Of a stretch of DNA of 15,983 nt, positions 1 through 6,509 are shown in pieces; positions within the stretch are counted from its first letter, which is position 1, and each line of letters begins with the position of its first letter. A program made the translations under genes and the position numbers. Location: assembly GCA_038200385.1 (NCBI GenBank), contig JBBPYA010000164.1:1-15983 (forward strand), given 5' to 3'. The stretch is from JBBPYA01 sp038200385. Its GTDB lineage: Bacteria > Actinomycetota > Actinomycetes > Mycobacteriales > Geodermatophilaceae. The notes beneath the pieces were generated by a model that saw only the letters and a list, made by a program, of their open reading frames with translations, was not told where the DNA came from and did not search any database.

Positions 1-297
1 GACCAGCTCATCAACGCGCTGCGCGCACGAGACGCCCGCTGGGTCGGCCGGCTGGCGTGCAACGACCTGCAGGAGCCGGCGGTCGCGCTGCGCCCGGGGC
101 TCCGGGCCACCCTGCGCGAGGGTGCCGATCTCGGCGCGCTGACCGGCCTGGTGAGCGGGTCGGGTCCGACCTGCGCGTTCCTGCTCGGTTCCAGCCGGGG
201 CGCGGTGCGCTTCGCCGCGGCGCTGTCCGGCGCCGGGGTGTGCCGCACCGTACGCATCGTGCACGGGCCGGTGGCCGGTGCCCGGATCGTCGCGTGA
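1..297 (+). CDS. ispE: IspE (4-diphosphocytidyl-2-C-methyl-D-erythritol kinase), C-terminal part
   Basis: This is the last 98 codons of a reading frame open from the first base, ending in TGA at 295-297. The translation contains LVSGSGPTCAFL, the third conserved GHMP-kinase motif (GSGPT followed by a hydrophobic/aromatic residue), about 45 residues before the C-terminus, as in IspE. The enzyme phosphorylates CDP-methylerythritol in the cytosolic non-mevalonate isoprenoid pathway. The N-terminal two thirds, including the ATP-binding GHMP motif, lie outside the window. The ABC-F gene starts 13 nt downstream on the same strand, and actinobacterial ispE genes often sit in such a cluster (rpfB-ksgA-ispE). 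The family call rests on the GHMP motif 3 plus synteny; another GHMP kinase is less likely. Confidence 0.82.
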   Translation, partial: DQLINALRARDARWVGRLACNDLQEPAVALRPGLRATLREGADLGALTGLVSGSGPTCAFLLGSSRGAVRFAAALSGAGVCRTVRIVHGPVAGARIVA

Positions 298-310
298 AGG
301 CGGTCGCGCG

Positions 311-2134
311 GTGAGCGCCCCCGCTGTCAACGTCGTGAACCTGGAGCGGGTCGTCAAGGCGTACGGCACCACGACGGTCCTCGCCGACGTCTCGCTCGGG
401 GTCTCCCGCGACCAGCGGATCGGGGTCGTCGGAGCGAACGGCGGCGGCAAGAGCACGCTGCTGGCGATCCTGGCCGGCCAGGTGCCCCCGGACGACGGTC
501 GGGTCACCCGTCGCGGCGGCGCCCGCATCGGCGTGCTGGCCCAGGCACTGGACTTCGCTGCCGGCGCGACGGTGCGCGACGTGGTGCTGCCCGAGGACAC
601 CTTCGCCGCCGAACACGAGTGGGCCGGCGACCGCGCGGTCCGCGACGTGCTGGACGGGCTCGGGCTGGCCGGGATCGGGTTGGACGCGCCGCTGGCGGAG
701 CGGTCCGGCGGCCAGCGGCGGCGGGTGGCGCTGGCCGCGCAGCTAATCCATCCCACCGACGTGCTGCTGCTCGACGAGCCGACGAACCACCTCGACGTCG
801 AGGGGGTGGCCTGGCTGGCGGCGTACCTGACCGGCCGCCCAGGCGCGCTGCTCGTCGTGACCCACGACCGGTGGTTCCTCGACGCGGTGTGCACCTCGAC
901 GTGGGAGGTCGGCGGCGGGACGGTCCGGGCGTACGACGGCGGCTACGCGGCGTACATCCTGGCCCGGGCCGAGCGCGATCGGGTGGCCGCCGCCGGTGAG
1001 GCGCGCCGGCAGAACCTGCTGCGCAAGGAGCTGGCCTGGCTGCGGCGTGGGCCACCGGCGCGGACGAGCAAGCCGAAGTTCCGGATCGACGCCGCGCAGG
1101 CGCTGATCGCCGACGAGCCGCCGGCGCGGGACCGGGCCGGCCTGCAGCGCTTCGCCGTGCGGCGCCTCGGCCGCACCGTATTCGACCTGGCCGCGGTCAC
1201 CGTCCGGCTCGGTGACCGGCTGATCCTGGACGGCGTCGACTGGCAGCTCGGGCCGGGTGACCGGGTCGGCATCGTCGGCGTCAACGGCTCGGGCAAGACC
1301 ACCCTGCTGCGGCTGCTCACCGGCGAGCTCGTCCCGGACTCCGGGCGGGTCGTGGTGGGCCGCACCGTGCAGGCGGCGTACCTGTCCCAGGAGGTGACCG
1401 AGCTGCCGCCGGAGCTGCGAGTGCTGGAGGCGGTGCAGGAGGTCGGCCAGTCCGTGCGGATCGGGGCCGTCGACATCGGGGCCGGGCAGTTGCTGGAGCG
1501 GTTCGGGTTCGAGGCCGGCCGGCAGTGGACCCCGGTGGCCGACCTGTCCGGTGGTGAGCGGCGGCGGCTGCAGCTGCTCCGGCTGCTGATGGCCGAGCCG
1601 AACGTGCTGCTGCTGGACGAGCCGACCAACGACCTGGACGTGGACACCCTGACCGCGCTGGAGGACCTGCTCGACGACTGGCCGGGATCGCTGGTCGTCG
1701 TCAGCCACGACCGGTACCTGATTGAGCGGGTCACCGACACCGTGCTGGCGATCACCGACGAGGCTGGGCTCCGGGACCTGCCCGGCGGCGTCGAGCAGTA
1801 CCTGGCGCAACGCGGTTCGGATCCGCCGAGCGGCGGCTCCCTGGCCCGCGCCGCAGCGGCGGGCGCGGCCGGCGGTCCGGCGCGTCCGGCCGGGGTCGAC
1901 CCCGGCCAGCCGCCGACGGCCGGGCAGTCCCGCGCCGCCCGCAAGGAGGTCACCCGGCTGGACCGCAGGCTCAGCAGGCTGGCCGCCGACGAGCAGCGGC
2001 TGCTCACCGAACTGGCCGAGCACGCCAGCGACTACCAGCGGGTCAGCGCCCTGGACGCCGAGCTGCGCACGGTCCGCGGCGAGCGCGAGGACACCGAGGA
2101 CGCCTGGCTGCGGGCCGCCGACCTCGCCGAGTGA
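311..2134 (+). CDS. ABC-F family ATPase, Uup-like
   Basis: A soluble protein of 607 residues with two ABC ATPase domains and no membrane segments, so it is a translation- or DNA-associated ABC-F protein rather than a transporter. Domain 1 has Walker A GANGGGKS (about 41-48), signature SGGQRRR (about 132) and Walker B LLLDEPTNHLD (about 151). Domain 2 has Walker A GVNGSGKTT (about 322-331), signature SGGERRR (about 411) and LLLDEPTNDLD (about 433). The inter-domain arm carries RKELAWLRRGPPARTSK, and the C-terminus is a charged, probably coiled-coil tail (RLDRRLSRLAADEQRLL onward); both resemble Uup more than EttA. I chose GTG at 311, preceded by GAAGG about 10 nt upstream. A GTG at 278 would extend the frame into ispE and looks unlikely. 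Probably co-transcribed with ispE. Uup-type proteins are tied to ribosome function and DNA repair intermediates; the role here is not shown by sequence. Confidence 0.88.
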   Translation: MSAPAVNVVNLERVVKAYGTTTVLADVSLGVSRDQRIGVVGANGGGKSTLLAILAGQVPPDDGRVTRRGGARIGVLAQALDFAAGATVRDVVLPEDTFAAEHEWAGDRAVRDVLDGLGLAGIGLDAPLAERSGGQRRRVALAAQLIHPTDVLLLDEPTNHLDVEGVAWLAAYLTGRPGALLVVTHDRWFLDAVCTSTWEVGGGTVRAYDGGYAAYILARAERDRVAAAGEARRQNLLRKELAWLRRGPPARTSKPKFRIDAAQALIADEPPARDRAGLQRFAVRRLGRTVFDLAAVTVRLGDRLILDGVDWQLGPGDRVGIVGVNGSGKTTLLRLLTGELVPDSGRVVVGRTVQAAYLSQEVTELPPELRVLEAVQEVGQSVRIGAVDIGAGQLLERFGFEAGRQWTPVADLSGGERRRLQLLRLLMAEPNVLLLDEPTNDLDVDTLTALEDLLDDWPGSLVVVSHDRYLIERVTDTVLAITDEAGLRDLPGGVEQYLAQRGSDPPSGGSLARAAAAGAAGGPARPAGVDPGQPPTAGQSRAARKEVTRLDRRLSRLAADEQRLLTELAEHASDYQRVSALDAELRTVRGEREDTEDAWLRAADLAE

Positions 2135-2149
2135 GCGCCGGCTCCCAGG

Positions 2150-2167
2150 GCGGGCCGGGACGCCCGC
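2150..2167 (+). terminator. Weak hairpin after the ABC-F gene
   Basis: GCGGGC (2150-2155) pairs with GCCCGC (2162-2167) around a 6-nt loop, 15 nt after the ABC-F stop codon and between convergent genes. There is no T tract, so terminator function is only inferred from position. Confidence 0.3.
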
Positions 2168-2191
2168 GGTGCCGGTCCACGTCCGGCCTGA

Positions 2192-2242
2192 GTCCAGGCG
2201 GGGTCCGGACTGGGTCCGGACTGGTCGGGACTAGGTCGGGAC
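2192..2242. repeat. Imperfect 10-11 bp tandem repeat between convergent genes
   Basis: GGTCCGGACT occurs at 2202-2211 and 2213-2222, followed by GGTCGGGACT at 2223-2232 and GGTCGGGAC at 2234-2242, with a weaker copy (GTCCAGGCGG) at 2192. Each of the first two units contains the palindrome GTCCGGAC. The array runs across the stop codon of the XRE-cupin gene (TAG, 2231-2233), so its last units encode that protein's C-terminus. Confidence 0.6.
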
Positions 2243-2791
2243 GCCGCCGAAGGCCTTGATCGACAGGAACTGGGTCGGCAGGGACAGCACCCGCCGCGGG
2301 CCGTGCGGTACCTCGCCGTCGAACTGCAACGCGTCCCCGGGCTTAAGCAGGTACTCGGCCGCGCCGACGCCGTACTCCAGCTTCCCGGACATGATGTACA
2401 GCAGCTCGGTGCCGGGATGCTGGTACAGCGGGAACACCTCGGCGCGCTCGAGCAGGGTCACCAGGACCGGCTCCATCCGCCGGTTCGGACCGCGCATGTT
2501 GCCCAGCAGCCGGTAGCGGTGCCCGGCCCGGGCGCCCGGGTGGGTGATGTCCAGCCCCTGCCCGGCCTTGACGTGCAGCACGTCGCGCTCCTCGTCCAGG
2601 CCACGGAAGAACGCCGTCACCGGGACCTGCAGCGCCTCCGAGAGCCGCACCAGGGTCGCCAGGCTGGGGGACACCTGGCCGTTCTCGAGCTTGCTCAGCA
2701 TTCCTTTGGACAGGCCGCTGACGTCGGCGAGCTGGCTGCCGGACAAGCCGAGCTGCCGACGGTACTCCCGGATCCGCTCGGCGATGTGCAT
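2231..2791 (-). CDS. XRE-family regulator with C-terminal cupin domain
   Basis: The 186-residue protein opens with a helix-turn-helix (LGLSGSQLADVSGLSKGMLS, about 15-34) typical of XRE/Cro proteins. It ends with a small cupin: HPGTELLYIMSGKLEYG is cupin motif 1, and PGDALQFDGEVPHGP is motif 2 with its conserved His. XRE-cupin proteins of this build (PuuR-like) usually sense small amines, amino acids or their derivatives and repress neighbouring catabolic genes. It is the last gene of the glxB-glxC-glxD run, 109 nt after glxD, and is the natural candidate to bind the shared element at 5985-6002 and 8107-8124. ATG at 2791 is the furthest upstream canonical start, but its ribosome binding site is poor. 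The frame continues upstream in a coding-like Pro/Glu-rich stretch to a CTG at 2896, so the true N-terminus may be longer. Confidence 0.85.
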   Translation of the reverse strand: MHIAERIREYRRQLGLSGSQLADVSGLSKGMLSKLENGQVSPSLATLVRLSEALQVPVTAFFRGLDEERDVLHVKAGQGLDITHPGARAGHRYRLLGNMRGPNRRMEPVLVTLLERAEVFPLYQHPGTELLYIMSGKLEYGVGAAEYLLKPGDALQFDGEVPHGPRRVLSLPTQFLSIKAFGGVPT

Positions 2792-2900
2792 CCCGAGCGC
2801 CCGCCCGGTGTCCGCGAGATCCGCGGCCGGGGGCGGCGCGACCGGGAGCTCGCTGGACGGCGGCGGCTCCTCGTCGGGGACGCGGCGGCGGGCCAGCGAT

Positions 2901-4286
2901 CTACCCGGGGATCCAGGACGTGCCGGCCAGCGGCAGCCGCGCCATGGCGGCCGCCTCGATGGTCAGTGCCACCAGATCCTCGGGCTCCAGGTTGTGCACG
3001 CTGGACTTCCCGCACGCACGCGTGAGGGTCGTCAGCTCCATGGTCATCGCCTTAAGGTAATTGGTGGCCCAACGGGCGCCGACCTCAGGGTCCAGCCGCG
3101 CCTCCAGTCCTGGATCCTGGGTGGTGACACCGGTCGGGCAGCGCCCGGTCTGGCAGTGGTGGCAGAAGCCCGGTGCGGTGCCCAGCGCCCGGAAGTCCGC
3201 TGTCGCGTCCCGCTCGACGCCGTCCTGGACGTACGTCGGGCTGTTGCAGCCCAGCGCGATCAGGGCGCCAACCCCGATCGACACCGCGGTCGCGCCCAGC
3301 GCCAGCGCCTTGGCCACATCGGCGCCGGTGCGGATGCCGCCGGAGACGATCAGTTGCACCTCGTCGGTCTTGCCCAGCTCGCGCAGCGCGTCCGAGGCGA
3401 GCCGGACCGCGGCCAGCGTCGGGATGCCGGTGTGCTCGATGAAGGCTTCCTGGGTGGCGCCGGTTCCACCCTGCATGCCGTCCACGACGACGACGTCCGC
3501 ACCGGCGGCCACCGCGAGCTTCACGTCGTTGACCACCCGGGTAGCCCCGAGCTTGACGTAGATCGGCTTCTCCCAGCCGGTGGCGTCGCGCAGTTCGGCG
3601 ATCTTGATCGTCAGGTCGTCCGGACCGGTCCAGTCCGGGTGCCGGCTGGCCGAGCGCTGGTCGACGCCCGCGGGCAGGGTCCGCATCCCGGCGACCCGCT
3701 CGCTGACCTTCTCGCCCAGCAGCATCCCGCCGCCGCCGGGCTTGGCGCCCTGCCCGATGACGACCTCGATGGCGTCGGCTTTGTGCAGGTCGGCGGGATT
3801 GAAGCCGTACCGCGAGGGCAGGCACTGGTAGACCAGCCACTTGGAGGCGGCCCGCTCCTCCTCGGTCATCCCGCCGTCGCCGGTGGTCGTCGACGTACCC
3901 ACCGCCGTCGCGGCGCGACCCAGCGACTCCTTCGCGTGCGCCGACAGCGAGCCGAAACTCATCCCGGCGATCGTGATCGGGATGTCCAGTTCGAGCGGAC
4001 GGCTGGCGTTCCTGGAGCCCAGCACGGTCGAGGTGTCGCAGCGCTCCCGGTAGCCCTCCAGCGGGTAGCGGGACACCGAGGCGGTGAGGAAGGTCAGGTC
4101 GTCGAAGCTCGGTACCCGCCGCTTGGCCCCCCAACCGCGGATCTCGTACCGGCCGGTGTCGGCCATCGTCCGGATCTGATTGACCAGCTCCGGCGGGAAC
4201 GTCGCGCTGGCCCGGTGGCCGTCGCTGAGGGGGGTGCGGTGCGGCGGCGCGACCGCCGGCAGCTTCGCGTCGCGGTCGGTGCTCAC
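2901..4286 (-). CDS. glxD: FMN-binding glutamate synthase-type domain protein (GlxD / MgsC-like)
   Basis: A 461-residue stand-alone version of the synthase domain of glutamate synthase. Family landmarks include AGMSFGSLSAHAKESLGRAA (about 107-126), GQGAKPGGGGML (about 178-189), VVDGMQGGTGATQ (about 268-280) and the FMN phosphate-binding stretch SGGIRTGADVAKALALGATA (about 315-334). A Cys cluster, C375-X2-C378-X4-C383 (FCHHCQTGRCPTGVTTQ), would hold a 3Fe-4S centre. In glutamate synthase this domain converts 2-iminoglutarate to glutamate; in N-methylglutamate synthase the homologue is MgsC. The GTG start at 4286 lies 2 nt after the glxC stop and has AGAGG just upstream, so the two are translationally linked. 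No GltD-like NADPH subunit is encoded nearby. Family assignment is firm; the substrate is not. Confidence 0.9.
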   Translation of the reverse strand: MSTDRDAKLPAVAPPHRTPLSDGHRASATFPPELVNQIRTMADTGRYEIRGWGAKRRVPSFDDLTFLTASVSRYPLEGYRERCDTSTVLGSRNASRPLELDIPITIAGMSFGSLSAHAKESLGRAATAVGTSTTTGDGGMTEEERAASKWLVYQCLPSRYGFNPADLHKADAIEVVIGQGAKPGGGGMLLGEKVSERVAGMRTLPAGVDQRSASRHPDWTGPDDLTIKIAELRDATGWEKPIYVKLGATRVVNDVKLAVAAGADVVVVDGMQGGTGATQEAFIEHTGIPTLAAVRLASDALRELGKTDEVQLIVSGGIRTGADVAKALALGATAVSIGVGALIALGCNSPTYVQDGVERDATADFRALGTAPGFCHHCQTGRCPTGVTTQDPGLEARLDPEVGARWATNYLKAMTMELTTLTRACGKSSVHNLEPEDLVALTIEAAAMARLPLAGTSWIPG

Positions 4287-4288
4287 GG

Positions 4289-4984
4289 CTAGTACCTCTG
4301 GTTCTTGAGGGCGTCGAAGTTGTACAGCTGCTTGGCCGAGGCGACCCGGGTGAGGCTCTCGGGCTCGAGGTGGCCGAAGCCTTCGGCGCCGGCGATGTTC
4401 AGGATCTGCCGGACCCGGCGGACATCGTCCTCGGTGAGGTCCTCGATCCGGCTGTCCGCGCCGAGGGAGCGGACCTTGCCCCCGACGTAGATGACGGCCT
4501 CGTACAGGCTGTCGCCCAGCGCGTGCCCGGCGTCGCCGCCGACCACGATCGTGCCCGCCTGCGCCATGAACCCGCTCATGTGCCCGACGTCGCCGGCCAC
4601 CACGAGGGTGCCGCCCTTGAGCGAGATGCCGGCCCGGGAGGAGGCGTCCCCGTGCACGACGACGGTGCCGCCGTGCGCGGTGGCCGCGGCGGACTCCGAG
4701 GCGTTGCCGCGGACCCGGACCACCCCGCGCATCAGGTTCTCGGCCAGGCCCCAGCCGACCGAGCCCTCGATGAGGACGTCGGGGCCGTCGGACAGCCCGG
4801 CCGCGTAGTAGCCGGCGTTGCCCTCGATCGTGATGTCGAGCCGGTGCCGCAGCCCGACCGCGATGTTGTGCATCCCGCGGGCCTGCACGATCCGTACGAC
4901 GCTGCCCTCGGGCAGCCGGCGCAGTTCGGCGTTGAGCTCGCGGCTGCTCAGCTCCGCGCAGCTGAGCACGACCTCAGTCGGCAT
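4289..4984 (-). CDS. glxC: GXGXG-motif protein, glutamate synthase C-terminal domain-like (GlxC / MgsB-like)
   Basis: A 231-residue protein made largely of the right-handed beta-helix found at the C-terminus of glutamate synthase alpha subunits. The repeated Gly-rich turns are visible in GSVGWGLAENLMRGVVRVRG, GGTVVVHGDASSRAGISLKG and GGTLVVAGDVGHMSGFMAQA. In the multidomain enzyme this domain is structural and helps pass ammonia between active sites; as a free protein it corresponds to GlxC/MgsB. I chose ATG at 4984 because GGAGGT (acctcc at 4989-4994 on the plus strand) lies 4 nt before it. An alternative GTG at 5017 would overlap the glxB stop as GTGA but has a weaker ribosome binding site. 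It lies 29 nt after glxB and 2 nt before glxD, inside one operon. Confidence 0.88.
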   Translation of the reverse strand: MPTEVVLSCAELSSRELNAELRRLPEGSVVRIVQARGMHNIAVGLRHRLDITIEGNAGYYAAGLSDGPDVLIEGSVGWGLAENLMRGVVRVRGNASESAAATAHGGTVVVHGDASSRAGISLKGGTLVVAGDVGHMSGFMAQAGTIVVGGDAGHALGDSLYEAVIYVGGKVRSLGADSRIEDLTEDDVRRVRQILNIAGAEGFGHLEPESLTRVASAKQLYNFDALKNQRY

Positions 4985-5013
4985 CGCTACCTCCGCCACC
5001 GGCAGGGTCTGGA

Positions 5014-5913
5014 TCACTTCCGCACCCACGAGTGGACCTCCTCCGGCTGCGGCTCGAAGACCCGGGCAGCCTCGATCCCGGGCAGGGTGGACAGCGCCTG
5101 GTACTCGCTGGCCACCGCGACGTACGCCTCGGTCTCGGCGACGACAAGCGGCTTGCACGCGAAGGCGTCCCGCACCACCGCGAACTCGTCGCGGGAGGTG
5201 ACGAGCAGGGTGAAGAAGCCGTCGAACTCCTTGAGCACCCGGCGCATCGCGTCGTCGAGGGTGTCGCCGGCGTCGAGCCGGTCGCTGATGAACCGGGCGG
5301 CGACCTCGGAGTCGTTGTCGGTCTCGAACCGCGCGCCGCGATCCTCCAGCCGCCGCCGGATGGACACGTGGTTGGAGAACGACCCGTTGTGCACGAGGGA
5401 CAGATCCGGCGCCGGCGCGAACGGGTGCGAGTGCATCGTGGTGACGGCCGACTCGGTGGCCATCCTGGTGTGGCCCACGCCCTGGTAGCCCGCTGCCTGC
5501 TCGAGGCCGTAGCGGTCGCAGATCTCGCGGGCCGATCCGACGTCCTTGTAGAGGGTCATCGACCGGCCGACTCCCACCACGGAGACGGCGGGGTCCAGGT
5601 CGGCCAGCCGGGTCCGCATCCGGTCATCGGAGGCCTCGGCGGTCAGCAGTCCCACGTTGGCCTTGTCCTGCATCGTCACCGGGGTACCGAGGTCGGCGCC
5701 GAGCCGTTCGGCCAGGCCCGCCCAGTCGTAGTCGGTGTCGGACGTGCGCAGCGACCAGCGCAGCCGTCCGTCCGGGACGTCGTCGTCGTACAGGGCCAGC
5801 CCCGCGGAGTCCGGGCCGCGCCCGATCATCGCCTCGATCATGGGCACCAGCAGTCGGCCGAGCGTGGGCTCGAGGCCGGGGTCGATGAGGTGGATTCCCA
5901 CGATGCCGCACAT
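5014..5913 (-). CDS. glxB: Class-II (Ntn) glutamine amidotransferase protein (GlxB / MgsA-like)
   Basis: The 299-residue protein begins MCGIVGIHL, so Cys2 becomes the N-terminal nucleophile after Met removal, as in GltB, PurF and AsnB glutaminase domains. Other family motifs are GRGPDSAGLALY, GHTRMATESAVTTMHSHPF, LVHNGSFSNH and ETDNDSEVAARFI. It would release ammonia from glutamine for the GlxC/GlxD partners. The domain stands alone, with no synthase or phosphoribosyl domain attached. ATG at 5913 is fixed by the catalytic Cys and by GGGAG 6 nt upstream; the frame is open further upstream but that part is the promoter. It is the first gene of the glxB-glxC-glxD-XRE run, read from the promoter at 5973-6000. 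Confidence 0.9.
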   Translation of the reverse strand: MCGIVGIHLIDPGLEPTLGRLLVPMIEAMIGRGPDSAGLALYDDDVPDGRLRWSLRTSDTDYDWAGLAERLGADLGTPVTMQDKANVGLLTAEASDDRMRTRLADLDPAVSVVGVGRSMTLYKDVGSAREICDRYGLEQAAGYQGVGHTRMATESAVTTMHSHPFAPAPDLSLVHNGSFSNHVSIRRRLEDRGARFETDNDSEVAARFISDRLDAGDTLDDAMRRVLKEFDGFFTLLVTSRDEFAVVRDAFACKPLVVAETEAYVAVASEYQALSTLPGIEAARVFEPQPEEVHSWVRK

Positions 5914-5972
5914 GGCCGCTCCCGGTCGACGGTGTAATGCGGGACGCCGGCGACGCCGGACCCGGTCAACTG

Positions 5973-6002
5973 ACGATACACATGGTTTCTTGTCAGTCAA
6001 CC
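5973..6002 (-). promoter_or_regulatory. Promoter and candidate operator of the glxB operon
   Basis: On the minus strand, TTGACT (5995-6000) and TATCGT (5973-5978) are separated by 16 nt, a plausible -35/-10 pair that gives a leader of about 50 nt before glxB. The -35 and spacer lie in GGTTGACTGACAAGAAAC (5985-6002), which matches 15 of 18 positions of the element before the permease gene, at the same distance from the -10. Overlap with the -35 suggests repression. On this strand it also reads GTTGAC-N6-GAAAC, similar to an actinobacterial GlnR site. Confidence 0.55.
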
Positions 6003-6027
6003 GCACCCCTGGGGACGGGCCGGGCGG

Positions 6028-6498
6028 TCAGGACCCCCGGACGGTGACGGTCGCCGCCGATCCGAGCCGGCGCCGTACGCCGGCCGCCGGATCCCCTTCG
6101 ACGAGGCGCCGCAACCGGCCCTGCTCGGGCACGGCCAGGACCACGTGCTCGACCTGCAGCCGGCGCGCCGCCCGGGCGATGGTCTTGGCCGGGTTGCGGG
6201 TGATCACGACCTGTCCGTCCACCGACCGGCCGTGCCGCTGCAACGCCCGGATCGCGGTCGCGACGATGTCGCGCTGCTCCTCGCGTTCCCGCCGGCTCGG
6301 CATCAGCCCGGGGTTGGGCAGCCCGAGTGCCGAGCCGTGCAGCCGGGCCACGGACAGCACCGTGATCGGCGAGCGCCCGGCCAGCGCCGCGCAGCGGCTG
6401 ATCTCCTCGGCGCTGAACGGCACCCCGGTCGAGGCCAGCAGCACGGTGCTCGGTCCGGCCGGCACGTCCTCCTGCGCGCGTCGGCGGCGTCCCAGCAC
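6028..6498 (-). CDS. Usp-like (universal stress protein fold) small protein
   Basis: A protein of about 156 residues whose pattern fits one UspA-type alpha/beta domain. It starts with a hydrophobic strand STVLLAST, then a helix with SAEEISRCAALA, a second strand PITVLSVARL, a helix with EEQRDIVATAIRALQRHG, then VDGQVVITRNPAKTIARAAR and the strand VEHVVLAVPE. No classical ATP-binding GxxGxxG(S/T) motif is obvious, so nucleotide binding is doubtful. GTG at 6498 starts 12 nt after the permease stop; GTG at 6465 is a shorter alternative, and neither has a strong ribosome binding site. Usp-like domains are often attached to or encoded beside APC permeases, which suggests modulation of transport. 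The long open frame upstream of 6498 is the shadow of the permease gene. Confidence 0.62.
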   Translation of the reverse strand: MLGRRRRAQEDVPAGPSTVLLASTGVPFSAEEISRCAALAGRSPITVLSVARLHGSALGLPNPGLMPSRREREEQRDIVATAIRALQRHGRSVDGQVVITRNPAKTIARAARRLQVEHVVLAVPEQGRLRRLVEGDPAAGVRRRLGSAATVTVRGS

Positions 6499-6509
6499 GG
6501 CCGGGATCG

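Noticed and set aside
743..2023. Long minus-strand frames opposite the ABC-F gene.
   Set aside because: They are shadows of a gene with two complete sets of ABC motifs.
2544..4292. A 582-codon plus-strand open frame opposite glxD and the XRE gene.
   Set aside because: It is antisense to two genes with clear protein motifs, and its translation is low-complexity (Gly/Arg/Ala/Gln-rich) without any recognisable domain; long shadow frames are expected in GC-rich DNA.
4985..5158. Upstream extension of glxC to 5158.
   Set aside because: It overlaps the 3' coding region of glxB and is not GXGXG-like; the ATG at 4984 has an excellent ribosome binding site.
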